This document shows, piece after piece, positions 9,719-17,608 of a stretch of DNA of 22,175 nt; position 1 is the stretch's first letter; each line of letters begins with the position of its first letter. Below the pieces are notes generated by a model that ran no database searches, was not told the origin of the DNA, and worked only from the letters and a program-made list of their open reading frames with translations. Source of the DNA: Pseudomonadota bacterium (lineage in GTDB: Bacteria; Pseudomonadota; Gammaproteobacteria; Pseudomonadales; Halieaceae); contig JAUVBI010000016.1 of assembly GCA_030591305.1 (NCBI GenBank), forward strand, positions 1-22,175. Direction: 5' to 3'. The position numbers and the translations under genes are program-made.

Positions 9719-9988
9719 TTATTCGGCCTCGTCGAAACGGTTGCCAATCAATGTTGTCAGGGCCTGCAGAGCGGCATCCTCATCATCGCCTGTAATATGG
9801 AGGTCCAGAACTGTACCCTTGCCTGCGGCGAGCATCATAACGGACATGATACTTTTTCCGTCTACCATCTTACCGTTTTTGCCGGTCTGGATGCTGCTGG
9901 AAAAAGCTGCGGCACAGCTGACGAACTTGGCGGCGGCACGGGCGTGCAGACCAAGCTTGTTAATAATTGTTAGCTGCGTTTCTATCAC
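9719..9988 (-). CDS. ptsO: HPr-like phosphocarrier of the nitrogen PTS (NPr/PtsO)
   Basis: This 89-residue cytoplasmic protein takes phosphate from EI-Ntr (PtsP) on a histidine and passes it to PtsN; the branch signals nitrogen, potassium and envelope state rather than sugar uptake. The active-site block NKLGLHARAAAKFV puts the phosphorylated histidine at residue 15, and the SIMSVMML helix has Ser46 at the classical regulatory position. The start is GTG (9986-9988), five bases beyond the rapZ stop. Its place after ptsN and rapZ identifies it as the NPr branch and not the sugar HPr. The PtsP enzyme is not encoded in this window. Confidence 0.94.
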   Translation of the reverse strand: MIETQLTIINKLGLHARAAAKFVSCAAAFSSSIQTGKNGKMVDGKSIMSVMMLAAGKGTVLDLHITGDDEDAALQALTTLIGNRFDEAE

Positions 9989-9993
9989 GGTAT

Positions 9994-10848
9994 TTACGGC
10001 AGTTCCCTGTGTCTCAAATGTACCTGGGAAAGCGCCTCTCGGTAATGTTCAAACAGGCGCTCGGCCAAGTATACTGACCGATGTTGGCCACCGGTACAAC
10101 CCAGGGCAATCGTCATATAGCTACGACTGCTGTCGCGATAACGGGGTAGCCAGCGGTCCAGGTATGTGCATATATCACAAAATAACTCTCCGGTGAGGGC
10201 CTGCTCCTCCAGAAAGTCTTTTACCGGCTGATCCCGGCCACTCAACAACCGTAGCGTGCTCACCCAGTGGGGGTTGGGCAACATGCGTACATCAAAAACA
10301 AGGTCTGCATCACTGGGGACGCCGCGTTTAAAGCCAAAGGATTGGAACAGCACGGACATTGTCGCCGCATCGTTTTCCACCAGGCGTTGTTTGATGGCAT
10401 CGCGCAGGTCGTAAATTGTCATCTGGCTGGTATCGAGAACCAGGGTGGCGGCACTGGATATAGGCTCGAGTAATTCACGTTCTTTATCGATAGCCTCGGC
10501 CAGGGGCATGTTCTCGTTACTCAGGGGGTGTCGCCTGCGGGTTTCACTGAAGCGTTTGATCAGGGCGCTGTCTTCGGCATCCAGGAACAGGATCTTTGAA
10601 GTCACCGTTGATGGCAGGGATGCCATAACGGTGCCGAAGTTCTCCAGGTCCATCCAGGCGTTGCGCGCGTCTATACAGACTGCGGTGCCACGGAAGTGGT
10701 CAAAGGCCTCGCGGCTGGCTTCGGTGACCAGCGCCGGGAGCAGGGATACGGGCAGGTTGTCGATACAGTAGTAACCCTCATCCTCCAGTTGATGGAGGGC
10801 GGTACTTTTACCCGAGCCCGAGCGGCCGCTGATGATAAGCAGTTCCAT
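9994..10848 (-). CDS. rapZ: RNase adapter protein RapZ
   Basis: RapZ binds glucosamine-6-phosphate and, in enterics, delivers the sRNA GlmZ to RNase E, tuning GlmS and so the amino-sugar supply for peptidoglycan and LPS. The 284-residue protein has a Walker A motif GRSGSGKST (8-16), an N-terminal kinase-like domain with VCIDARNAW near 57-65, and a C-terminal RNA- and metabolite-binding domain with GCTGGQHRSVYLAE. Length and motifs match the family. The gene starts three bases after the ptsN stop. No GlmY/GlmZ-like RNA is visible in the window, so the target here is unknown. Confidence 0.96.
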   Translation of the reverse strand: MELLIISGRSGSGKSTALHQLEDEGYYCIDNLPVSLLPALVTEASREAFDHFRGTAVCIDARNAWMDLENFGTVMASLPSTVTSKILFLDAEDSALIKRFSETRRRHPLSNENMPLAEAIDKERELLEPISSAATLVLDTSQMTIYDLRDAIKQRLVENDAATMSVLFQSFGFKRGVPSDADLVFDVRMLPNPHWVSTLRLLSGRDQPVKDFLEEQALTGELFCDICTYLDRWLPRYRDSSRSYMTIALGCTGGQHRSVYLAERLFEHYREALSQVHLRHRELP

Positions 10849-10851
10849 GCC

Positions 10852-11310
10852 TCAGGCATCCCAGTTTGTAGCGGTAGAAAAAAGTGCCTGGGCGTCATCG
10901 GCTGTTCGCAGCGCGGTGCAGAATTTCGCCTGGCTGAACAGGCCGGCAATACCCGCCAGAATGTCCAGGTGTTGCTGCTGTGCCTCTTCTGGCACCAGTA
11001 GAATGAATAACATATCGACGGCTTTGCCATCCGGGGCATCGAAGTCGATTGGGTTTTCCAGGGTAATCAGCGCGCCCATTGCGTGGGTGCAATTATTCAC
11101 CCGACAATGGGGGATCGCAATACCGTTACCGAGCCCGGTACTCCCCAGCTTTTCCCGGGCGATAAGTTTGGAGAAAACGAGGTCGTAGGGCAGAGAGAGC
11201 TGGTCGTCACTAATAATACGGGCGGCGGTTTCAAAAATTCTTTTTTGACTGACCCCCGGCGCGCGACACACGGTGCGGCCGAGAGTGAGTAAGGTGCTTA
11301 AGATTTGCAT
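10852..11310 (-). CDS. ptsN: Nitrogen PTS EIIA protein (PtsN, EIIA-Ntr)
   Basis: PtsN is the output protein of the nitrogen PTS. Its phosphorylation state controls partners such as potassium transport and sensor kinases; it does not import sugar. The 152-residue EIIA domain carries GLGNGIAIPHCR, where His68 is the phosphoacceptor, and the downstream strands PIDFDAPDGKAVDMLFILLVPE typical of the fructose/mannitol EIIA fold. It lies between hpf (12-base gap) and rapZ (3-base gap), the conserved rpoN-hpf-ptsN-rapZ-npr order. The ribosome binding site is weak. Confidence 0.96.
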   Translation of the reverse strand: MQILSTLLTLGRTVCRAPGVSQKRIFETAARIISDDQLSLPYDLVFSKLIAREKLGSTGLGNGIAIPHCRVNNCTHAMGALITLENPIDFDAPDGKAVDMLFILLVPEEAQQQHLDILAGIAGLFSQAKFCTALRTADDAQALFSTATNWDA

Positions 11311-11322
11311 AGTGGCGTAAAA

Positions 11323-11610
11323 CTAACGTCCTCTTAATTTTTCTTTGTGTTTGATAAGTTGACGATCAAGCTTGTCGGCGAGAGCATCGATGGCGGCGTA
11401 CATATCTTCCGATTCTGCTGCGGCAAAAATATCTGCCCCCGATATGTGTACGGAGGCCTCTGCTTTCTGCATCATCTTTTCTACGATAAGAGTAACTTCG
11501 GTATTTGTGATTTGATCAAAATGTCGCTGTAGGCGTTCAAATTTGCTCTCCACGTACTCCCTCAGGGGAGCGGTAACTTCTACATGGTGACCACTGACAT
11601 TCAATTGCAT
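11323..11610 (-). CDS. hpf: Ribosome hibernation promoting factor (HPF, short form)
   Basis: HPF binds the 30S decoding region and drives formation of inactive ribosome dimers in stationary phase. The 95-residue protein matches the short gammaproteobacterial form: MQLNVSGHHVEVTAPLREYV, VTLIVEKMM, and a basic end KLDRQLIKHKEKLRGR; there is no long-form dimerisation domain. The start is ATG 11608-11610 because AAGGAG lies six bases upstream (11617-11622). An upstream in-frame ATG at 11628 overlaps that site and is rejected. It follows rpoN after 76 bases that contain a hairpin cluster. Confidence 0.96.
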   Translation of the reverse strand: MQLNVSGHHVEVTAPLREYVESKFERLQRHFDQITNTEVTLIVEKMMQKAEASVHISGADIFAAAESEDMYAAIDALADKLDRQLIKHKEKLRGR

Positions 11611-11633
11611 AAATAACTCCTTCTTCATGTGAA

Positions 11634-11672
11634 ACCGGGGATCTCCGGTACCGGCATAACCGGATTTTTTTT
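11634..11672 (+). terminator. Hairpin with T8 tract (plus-strand orientation) in the rpoN-hpf gap
   Basis: Read on the plus strand, TCCGGT (11644-11649) can pair with ACCGGA (11659-11664) around a 9-base loop, followed at once by eight T (11665-11672): the form of an intrinsic terminator. ACCGG at 11634-11638 can also pair with the same CCGGT, so two exclusive hairpins are possible. No plus-strand gene ends here; both neighbours are on the minus strand, where the T tract would be a leading A tract. It may stop antisense transcription or only act as an RNA structure in the rpoN-hpf message. Confidence 0.35.
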
Positions 11673-11686
11673 ACTCTATAAATAGT

Positions 11687-13204
11687 TTAGACTAATCTCT
11701 TACGTTCGTTTGATGGCGGGATGAAAAGGATGTCCCGGTATTTAGCTATTGTGCGTCTGGCCACCTTGATTCCCTGATCCTCCAGTAACAGGGCGATTTT
11801 ATTGTCACTGAGTGGTTTGCGCGGATTTTCTGCCGCTACCAGCTTTTTAATGACTGCTCGTATTGCTGTGGATGAACACGCCCCGCCCGTGGTAGTGGCC
11901 ACGTGACTGGAGAAGAAATATTTTAGTTCGAAAATTCCGCGAGGTGTATGCATATATTTTTGCGTGGTTACCCGTGAAATAGTGGATTCATGCATCTCTA
12001 CGGCCTCGGCAATATCGGTCAAGACCAGTGGCTTCATGGCCTCTTCGCCATATTCCAAAAAGCCCCGCTGATGTTCAACAATCTTGGTCGCGACTTTCAG
12101 CAGGGTTTCATTGCGGTTGTGCAGGCTCTTGAGAAACCAGCGTGCCTCCTGCAGGTTTTCCCGCAAAAACGTATTATCCGGGCTGTTGTCAGCACGTTTG
12201 ATCAGGTTGGCATAGTCACTGTTAATTCGCAACTTTGGTGCGATGTCGGGGTTCAGTTCCAGAACCCAGCAATTGTCTTTTTTACTGACATAGACATCCG
12301 GGGCGATGTACTGTGTACTGTCTTCCTGTACGGCCTGCCCCGGGTGGGGATCCAGGGTCTGGATTAATGCCAATACCTGGGCGAAATCCTCTTCACTCAG
12401 CTTGGTGCGCCGGAGAATCTGGCGGTAATCGCCGTTGCCAAGCTGGCTGATGTGACGCTTGAGTAGCTGCTTGGCCTGTTCCAACCACTGAGTTTCCGGT
12501 GGCAGTTGCTGCAGTTGTACCAGCAGGCATTCCTGTAAGTCACGGGTGCAAACCCCGGGGGGTTCAAACTGCTGAAGGCAGTGCAATACCGCCACAAGCT
12601 CATCAAAATCTATGGCCAGCCCCGATTCTTCATCGAGAATAAGATAGTCATGGATTTCTTCCAGGCTCAGGGTCAATCGACCATCGTTGTCGGTGGCGTC
12701 GATGATGGCTACCGCAATGGCCTTGTCCACCTCGGACAGGCGCGTGAGGTTGAGTTGCCACAGCAGGGAGTCCTGTAATGACTCACCCGCAGAGTTGCGC
12801 CCCTCAAAATCGATATCTGCCGTGCTGCTGGGGGTGGGAGCCGAGGCAGAGGGCAGGGCGTCTTCCCACTGAGTGTCAACGGGGAGTTCTTCGGGCAGTG
12901 TGGTCGGCCCTTCGTCCTCCCGGGTTTCTACACCGGATGCTTCTCCTTCCAGACTCTCCAGTGGGCCGTCTCGGCTTGCGGGGGGAGGGAGTTCGTCCGC
13001 TGTGGTATCGGGGTTAATAGGGCCTGAATCGGCGGATTGTTCTGGTTCTTCCTCTGAAATTTCCAGCAGGGGATTGCTATCAAGGGCCTGCTGGATCTCC
13101 AGTTGCAAGTCCAGGGTGGACAGTTGCAGTAACTTGATGGCCTGCTGTAACTGCGGCGTCATCGACAGTTGCTGGCCGAGTTTCAGTTGTAGCGATTGCT
13201 TCAT
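11687..13204 (-). CDS. rpoN: RNA polymerase sigma-54 factor RpoN
   Basis: RpoN directs RNA polymerase to -24/-12 promoters and needs AAA+ activators to open them. The 505-residue protein shows the family order: glutamine- and leucine-rich region I (1-50, with [18 protein letters not shown]), an acidic, proline-rich and longish region II (about 50-150), the core-binding domain, the helix-turn-helix region ([19 protein letters not shown]), and the RpoN box [10 protein letters not shown] at 482-491. It starts at ATG 13204, as in E. coli, but has no good ribosome site of its own; a six-codon leader ORF overlaps the start. A sigma-70 promoter is visible upstream. Confidence 0.97.
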   Translation of the reverse strand: MKQSLQLKLGQQLSMTPQLQQAIKLLQLSTLDLQLEIQQALDSNPLLEISEEEPEQSADSGPINPDTTADELPPPASRDGPLESLEGEASGVETREDEGPTTLPEELPVDTQWEDALPSASAPTPSSTADIDFEGRNSAGESLQDSLLWQLNLTRLSEVDKAIAVAIIDATDNDGRLTLSLEEIHDYLILDEESGLAIDFDELVAVLHCLQQFEPPGVCTRDLQECLLVQLQQLPPETQWLEQAKQLLKRHISQLGNGDYRQILRRTKLSEEDFAQVLALIQTLDPHPGQAVQEDSTQYIAPDVYVSKKDNCWVLELNPDIAPKLRINSDYANLIKRADNSPDNTFLRENLQEARWFLKSLHNRNETLLKVATKIVEHQRGFLEYGEEAMKPLVLTDIAEAVEMHESTISRVTTQKYMHTPRGIFELKYFFSSHVATTTGGACSSTAIRAVIKKLVAAENPRKPLSDNKIALLLEDQGIKVARRTIAKYRDILFIPPSNERKRLV

Positions 13205-13221
13205 ACGAGCGTTTGTGACAC
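13201..13221 (-). promoter_or_regulatory. Possible six-codon leader ORF coupled to rpoN
   Basis: On the minus strand GAGG (13228-13231) is followed after six bases by GTG (13219-13221), five sense codons and TGA (13201-13203), encoding MSQTLV. Its stop shares bases with the rpoN start in an ATGA overlap. The rpoN ATG itself has no Shine-Dalgarno at normal distance, so ribosomes may reach it by termination-reinitiation from this mini-ORF. Chance occurrence cannot be excluded. Confidence 0.35.
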
Positions 13222-13260
13222 CTTAAACCTCACGCGTGATTACCTTCAAACTCCATAATA

Positions 13261-13289
13261 ATTGTAGCCTTGGTACGGGGTTCGTGCAA
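13261..13289 (-). promoter_or_regulatory. Sigma-70-type promoter of rpoN
   Basis: On the minus strand TTGCAC (13284-13289) and TACAAT (13261-13266) are separated by exactly 17 bases. The -10 matches the consensus at five of six positions and the -35 has the key TTG. Transcription would begin near 13254, giving a leader of about 50 bases to the rpoN ATG. It lies in the only large gap of the minus-strand block, between lptB and rpoN, and would let rpoN-hpf-ptsN-rapZ-ptsO be expressed apart from the lpt genes. Confidence 0.6.
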
Positions 13290-13292
13290 TGG

Positions 13293-13309
13293 TTGGCTCG
13301 AAAATTGCT
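13293..13309 (+). promoter_or_regulatory. Near-consensus sigma-54 (-24/-12) site beside the rpoN promoter
   Basis: The plus strand reads TTGGCTCGAAAATTGCT. Against the sigma-54 consensus YTGGCACG-N4-TTGCW it has a single mismatch (T for A), with the invariant GG and GC exactly ten bases apart. It points away from rpoN, toward the 3' end of the opposite-strand lptB, and lies four bases from the rpoN -35 box. It could drive an antisense RNA, or holoenzyme bound here could block the rpoN promoter. No plus-strand gene follows. Confidence 0.45.
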
Positions 13310-13328
13310 TCGATAATGGTTGGGCCGG

Positions 13329-14054
13329 CTAGAGATGGAAATCATCGCCCAAGTAGACGCGGCGGACCTGCTCGTTGGCGAGAATTACATCGGCGGGACC
13401 CTCTGCAATGATATGGCCCTCTCCGACAATGTACGCTTTCTCGCAGATATCCAGGGTGTCGCGTACATTGTGATCTGTAATCAGTACACCGATACCACGA
13501 TCGCGAAGGTGTGTGACAATTCCCTTGATATCATTGACCGAAATAGGATCTACACCGGCAAAGGGTTCATCCAGCAAGATGAAGTCGGGCTCGGTGGCCA
13601 GGGCGCGGGCAATCTCGATACGTCGCCGCTCGCCGCCAGACAGGGCCTGGCCCAGGCTGTCGCGCAGGTGAGTCACGTGAAACTCTTCCAGCAACTGGTC
13701 TCTCCGTTCCAGGCGTTGGCGTTTATTCAAATCTGGCCTGGTCTCGAGAATGGCCAGTATGTTATCCCCGACGGAGAGTTTGCGAAAAATGGAGGCTTCC
13801 TGGGGCAGGTAACCAATTCCGCGCCGAGCCCTGTCGTGCATAGACAGCGCTGTAAGGTCCTCCCCATCAATACTGATCGTGCCCCGATCGGCCTGGATAA
13901 TACCCACTATCATGTAGAAACAAGTGGTTTTTCCCGCACCGTTGGGACCGAGTAATCCAACAATTTGGCCGCTGCTAATTTCCAGTGACACATCTTGGAC
14001 AACGTCTCTGCCCTTGTAGGCCTTCGCCAGATTATTTGCTTTCAGCTGTGCCAC
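13329..14054 (-). CDS. lptB: LPS export ABC transporter ATPase LptB
   Basis: LptB is the cytoplasmic ATPase of LptB2FGC, which extracts LPS from the inner membrane and pushes it along the Lpt bridge. All ABC motifs are intact in the 241-residue protein: Walker [10 protein letters not shown] (36-44), Q-loop Gln85, signature LSGGERRR (138-145), Walker B ILLDEP with Glu163, and switch His195. The start GTG (14052-14054) gives [16 protein letters not shown], matching E. coli. It overlaps lptA by 23 bases. The permease genes lptF and lptG are not here, which is normal. Confidence 0.97.
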   Translation of the reverse strand: MAQLKANNLAKAYKGRDVVQDVSLEISSGQIVGLLGPNGAGKTTCFYMIVGIIQADRGTISIDGEDLTALSMHDRARRGIGYLPQEASIFRKLSVGDNILAILETRPDLNKRQRLERRDQLLEEFHVTHLRDSLGQALSGGERRRIEIARALATEPDFILLDEPFAGVDPISVNDIKGIVTHLRDRGIGVLITDHNVRDTLDICEKAYIVGEGHIIAEGPADVILANEQVRRVYLGDDFHL

Positions 14055-14577
14055 TTTCGCCCTCTTTTTTCTCCAGTCGGCTGGCCGGGATGACCACTTC
14101 TACCCTGCTGTCTTTCTGCGATTGGTCTGAGACCGCTTTTACCAGCTGTTGCGTGATGAAATAATCAATGGTCTGACCCTTGACGATGGAGCCGCCCTGT
14201 TCTATCTGGGCATTGGAGTGCAGGCGCAGTCTGTCTTCACGCTTGTAATACTCTATGACATCGGCATGGGCGCGCATCACTTCCTCATTTTCATTTGCCT
14301 GTTGCTGCACAAGAGCGGGTTGCCCCTTGGCAATAATTTTGTCCCCTTCTTCCTCGATTCGATAGACGGTTATGCGATCGGCAGAGATGTGTAGGCTGCC
14401 TTGGTCGAGAATTACGTTGCCACTGTATACCGTAATACCTTTCTTATCATCGCGCAGGGCTTTATCCGCCGAAATGTGGATGGCCTGCTCCCTGTCACCG
14501 GGCAGGGCACTGGCATAGTGCGAGCCCAGTGAGAGCAGCAGGGTTAGAACTAGGGTGCTAGGGTGTAGCCGGGGCAT
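14032..14577 (-). CDS. lptA: LPS transport periplasmic bridge protein LptA
   Basis: LptA monomers stack into the periplasmic bridge that carries LPS from LptC to LptD at the outer membrane. The 181-residue precursor has a clear signal peptide: a hydrophobic core LVLTLLLSL and likely cleavage after YASA (residue 24). The OstA/beta-jellyroll region follows, with [21 protein letters not shown] and DRITVYR. The C-terminal tail from about residue 160 is charged ([10 protein letters not shown]). It overlaps lptC by 20 bases upstream and lptB by 23 bases downstream, so the three are translationally linked. Confidence 0.96.
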   Translation of the reverse strand: MPRLHPSTLVLTLLLSLGSHYASALPGDREQAIHISADKALRDDKKGITVYSGNVILDQGSLHISADRITVYRIEEEGDKIIAKGQPALVQQQANENEEVMRAHADVIEYYKREDRLRLHSNAQIEQGGSIVKGQTIDYFITQQLVKAVSDQSQKDSRVEVVIPASRLEKKEGESGTAESK

Positions 14578-15112
14578 ATATGCTCTCCACGTCGGGCATC
14601 AATCGTATTTGTTCTTTGTTCATGTCGGCCACCATACCGTTCGCGGTAATTGTATTAAGCCCCTGGATCATTTTGATGGGAACCCTGGAGGTGGCTATTT
14701 TTTTGCGCAGGTTTATTTGCATAGCTTCGGTATAGAGGTGGCCGTTGTTCAGGTCATCGGTGAGAATAACATTGCCCTCCAGGAACAATAATTCCAGCTT
14801 ATCAAGGAAGCGTCCGCGATCGGATATTACCGACCAGGTCCGATTATTGCCATTGTGGGAGTAGTAGCGCGGTGCAACCATGAGTGAGCGTTTTTGATTG
14901 GGGAAATGCTGCACTTCGGCCGCTTCCAGTATTTCCGTCAGGGTGCCGAGTTCATTGTAGGTGAGGGTGCGTGTGTTGATTATATAGTTTTTAGCCAGGG
15001 CATTTTGCTTTTCGGACGGGTTGAAGTCCAGGGTGCTGCCCGGGTCCCAGAAATACGCCAGCGCAGCAGCCAGTGCAGCGAGGAGTAGCATGGACAGAAA
15101 AGGTCGGGGCAT
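14558..15112 (-). CDS. lptC: LPS export system protein LptC
   Basis: LptC is a bitopic inner-membrane protein that receives LPS from LptB2FG and passes it to LptA. The 184-residue product has one N-terminal membrane helix (about 5-20, FLSMLLLAALAAALAYF) and a periplasmic OstA-like beta-jellyroll, with TLTYNELGTLTEILEA, LELLFLEGNVILTDD and a C-terminal block ITANGMVADMNKEQIRLMPDV typical of LptC. The frame stays open upstream for 46 codons inside kdsC; that part is the kdsC shadow, so ATG 15110-15112, one base after the kdsC stop, is chosen. Confidence 0.95.
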   Translation of the reverse strand: MPRPFLSMLLLAALAAALAYFWDPGSTLDFNPSEKQNALAKNYIINTRTLTYNELGTLTEILEAAEVQHFPNQKRSLMVAPRYYSHNGNNRTWSVISDRGRFLDKLELLFLEGNVILTDDLNNGHLYTEAMQINLRKKIATSRVPIKMIQGLNTITANGMVADMNKEQIRLMPDVESIYAPATP

Positions 15113-15113
15113 A

Positions 15114-15635
15114 TCAGCGGTACGGGGCTTCCAGTGCCGACAATTGGTCTTTTGCCCGAAGAATAAACTCGCAGGCCTCCCTGACCGCCCCTTCCCCGCC
15201 ATTGCGAGTGCTACACCACTGGGCGGCACTGCGCACCGCTGAAGTAGCATCGGCGACGCTCAGCCCCAGCCCCGCTGCATTTATGGCGGACAGGTCGGGC
15301 AGGTCATCACCCATATAGGCGCATTCTGCGAGAGTCAGTTTATGGCGTTGGCACAACTCTTCCAGTGCCTCGCGTTTATCCTCACGGCCTTGCACTACCT
15401 CGGAAATGCCCAGCTCTTTAGCGCGCCGTTCTACCATGGCGGACTTTCGCCCGGTAATAATTGCCACAGTGACCCCCGCACGTTGCAGTAGTTTGATACC
15501 CAGGCCATCCTTGATGTTGAAGGCCTTCAGCTCTTCGCCATTATTACCGTAGTAAATCCTGCCGTCGGTGAGGATGCCATCGACGTCCAGTGCGAGCAGT
15601 TTGATGGATTGAGCTTTATCCTGAGCGTAGGTCAT
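15114..15635 (-). CDS. kdsC: 3-deoxy-D-manno-octulosonate-8-phosphate phosphatase KdsC
   Basis: KdsC removes phosphate from Kdo-8-phosphate to yield Kdo for the LPS inner core. The 173-residue protein is a C0-type HAD phosphatase with DVDG (nucleophile Asp17 and Asp19), the second motif IITGR (about 59-63), Lys87 and the third motif GDDLPD (109-114). Homotetramers of this family have minimal caps, consistent with the short length. It lies 15 bases after kdsD and one base before lptC, the usual kdsD-kdsC-lptC order. Confidence 0.96.
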   Translation of the reverse strand: MTYAQDKAQSIKLLALDVDGILTDGRIYYGNNGEELKAFNIKDGLGIKLLQRAGVTVAIITGRKSAMVERRAKELGISEVVQGREDKREALEELCQRHKLTLAECAYMGDDLPDLSAINAAGLGLSVADATSAVRSAAQWCSTRNGGEGAVREACEFILRAKDQLSALEAPYR

Positions 15636-15650
15636 AGTCTATATCCAGAT

Positions 15651-16622
15651 TCACACGATGCCAGTTTTCAGCAGGTCATTCAGGTGAACAATACCTGCGA
15701 TATTATTTGCTGTGTCGGTCACCACCAGTGAACTAATTTTATATTGCTCCATGATGCGCAGGGATTCTGCCGCCAACATGCCCGCTTCGATAGTTTTGCA
15801 GCCCCGGGTCATCAATTCGGAAATGGCAGTCGACTTGATGTCTATTTCCTCGTCCAGTACCCGCCGTAAATCGCCATCGGTAAATATTCCCTCCAGCGCT
15901 CCGCTATCGTCGACCACCGTGGTCATTCCCAGGCCCTTGCTGGTGATTTCCAGCAGGGCTCGGGAGAGTACTGTGGCGGGACTCACCCGGGGAATGTCAT
16001 CACCCGAGTGCATAACGTCCTCTACCTTGAGCAGCAGCTGTTTTCCCAGCGTGCCCCCGGGGTGGGAGAAGGCGAAGTCCTCTGCCGTAAATCCTCTTGC
16101 CTCAAGCAGGGCGATGGCCAGGGCGTCCCCCATGACCAGGGCGGTCGTGGTACTGGAGGTTGGAGCGAGATCCAATGGGCAGGCTTCTGTTTCTACCCCT
16201 GTGTCCAGGTGTGCATCAGAAGATCGGGCAAGAACCGATTCAGCGTTGCCTGTCATGCTTATCAGGGCCGTCCCCATCCGCTTCAACAGGGGCAGAAGAG
16301 TCAGGAGTTCGGGGGCTGCTCCGCTGTTAGACAGTGCGATAACCGAGTCACTTGCGGTGATCATGCCCATATCGCCGTGGCTGGCTTCCCCGGGGTGTAC
16401 AAAGAATGCCGGCGTGCCAGTACTGGCCAGGGTGGCGGCAATTTTGCGTGCAATGTGGCCAGACTTGCCCATGCCGGTGACTATCACTCGGCCCTGGGTT
16501 TGCAGCAGGATTTCGCAGGCGCTGACAAAGCCGTCCCCTATGCGAGACTCCAGCACTGCCACGGCCTCGGATTCCATTCTGATCGTCCGCTGGGCGGAGG
16601 CGACGAAGCTCTGTTTGCTCAT
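15651..16622 (-). CDS. kdsD: Arabinose-5-phosphate isomerase KdsD
   Basis: KdsD converts ribulose-5-phosphate to arabinose-5-phosphate, the first step of Kdo synthesis. The 323-residue protein has the family architecture: a SIS sugar-isomerase domain (about 35-175), with VTGMGKSGHIARK (48-60) and FFVHPGEASHGDMGM, then two CBS domains (about 204-265 and 270-323). Length and motifs fit KdsD. Paralogues such as GutQ or KpsF share this fold, but the kdsD-kdsC-lpt context settles the call. It starts 11 bases after yrbG. Confidence 0.96.
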   Translation of the reverse strand: MSKQSFVASAQRTIRMESEAVAVLESRIGDGFVSACEILLQTQGRVIVTGMGKSGHIARKIAATLASTGTPAFFVHPGEASHGDMGMITASDSVIALSNSGAAPELLTLLPLLKRMGTALISMTGNAESVLARSSDAHLDTGVETEACPLDLAPTSSTTTALVMGDALAIALLEARGFTAEDFAFSHPGGTLGKQLLLKVEDVMHSGDDIPRVSPATVLSRALLEITSKGLGMTTVVDDSGALEGIFTDGDLRRVLDEEIDIKSTAISELMTRGCKTIEAGMLAAESLRIMEQYKISSLVVTDTANNIAGIVHLNDLLKTGIV

Positions 16623-16633
16623 GATCCTGGACC

Positions 16634-17608
16634 CTAAATCGTCAAATACAGCCAGTAATAATAACCGCCGTACAATGAGAGTAACAGGGCACCCATAGAG
16701 CGCCCCATATACGAGTGGCCTTCAACCGCAGCTTTCCTCTTTCGACCCAGATGGATGCCCACGGCGAGAATAAATGTGATACCGGTCATGGCTGCGTAAT
16801 CCCGGCTCAGCACTGAGGGATCGAGAATCTCTCCGTTGACGATTCCCGGAATAGACATCACACCCAGTAAATTGAACAAGTTGGAGCCGATAATATTTCC
16901 CAGGGCAATCTCGGTATGTCCGCGGAGGGCACTGGCCACGGTTGCGGCCAACTCGGGCAGGCTGGTGCCAATGGCGACGACGGTCAGGCCGATAACCAGC
17001 TGGGATACACCCAGTTGTTCAGCGATTGCTGCAGCCCCCCATACCAGCAGGCGCGAGCTGGCGATAAGAAGCATAAGCCCGATGGCGAAGGTGAACCAGG
17101 CGCGGGCGGGGTTCAGGTGTTGTAAGGGCTCATCTTCGGCTTCCTCCAGCAGGGAGGTATCACCTGACTGGCTGCGAACCATTTGGAACAGTATCAGGAA
17201 CAGGGCGCCCATCATCAGGAAGCCATCAACTTTTGAGATCTCTCCATCGAGAAGGAGGAGTCCGACTCCCAGTGTGACGATCAATAGCGCGGGTACTTCC
17301 TGCTTCATGCAGCGGTGGTGAACACACATGGGAATAATTAACAGAGTGATACCCAGCACTAGCCCGGTATTGGCAATATTGGAGCCGATGGCGTTTCCGA
17401 TTGCCAGCTCACCAGAGTCTGACATCGCGGCCATCAGCGAAACCAGTACCTCCGGTGCCGAGGTTCCCAGGGAGACGATGGTCAAACCGATCACAATGGG
17501 CGACATACCCATGTTTTCCGCTATGGATGCTGCACCGGATACAAACAGGTCGGCGCTCCAGATTAAAATTATGAAACCGACCAAAATGGCGGCTGAGGCT
17601 ATCAGCAT
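16634..17608 (-). CDS. yrbG: YrbG-family calcium/sodium antiporter
   Basis: This is a cation/Ca2+ exchanger of the CaCA family in the inner membrane. The 324-residue protein has two inverted halves of about five helices each. Each half carries the ion-site repeats: SLGTSAPEVLVSL with GNAIGSNIANTG in the first, and AIGTSLPELAATV with GNIIGSNLFNLLG in the second; the glutamates in the TSxPE motifs are the expected ion ligands. A charged loop (about 145-170) joins the halves. In E. coli yrbG heads the same kdsD-kdsC-lptCAB operon. The physiological substrate is inferred from the family. Confidence 0.93.
   Translation of the reverse strand: MLIASAAILVGFIILIWSADLFVSGAASIAENMGMSPIVIGLTIVSLGTSAPEVLVSLMAAMSDSGELAIGNAIGSNIANTGLVLGITLLIIPMCVHHRCMKQEVPALLIVTLGVGLLLLDGEISKVDGFLMMGALFLILFQMVRSQSGDTSLLEEAEDEPLQHLNPARAWFTFAIGLMLLIASSRLLVWGAAAIAEQLGVSQLVIGLTVVAIGTSLPELAATVASALRGHTEIALGNIIGSNLFNLLGVMSIPGIVNGEILDPSVLSRDYAAMTGITFILAVGIHLGRKRKAAVEGHSYMGRSMGALLLSLYGGYYYWLYLTI

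Noticed and set aside
13320..13955. 211-codon plus-strand open frame directly after the sigma-54-like site
   Set aside because: It is fully antisense to lptB, begins with TTG, and its translation resembles no protein family; it is a shadow of the highly conserved lptB frame.
15712..16698. 328-codon plus-strand open frame opposite kdsD
   Set aside because: Ser/Arg/Pro-rich shadow of the conserved kdsD frame with no recognisable domain.
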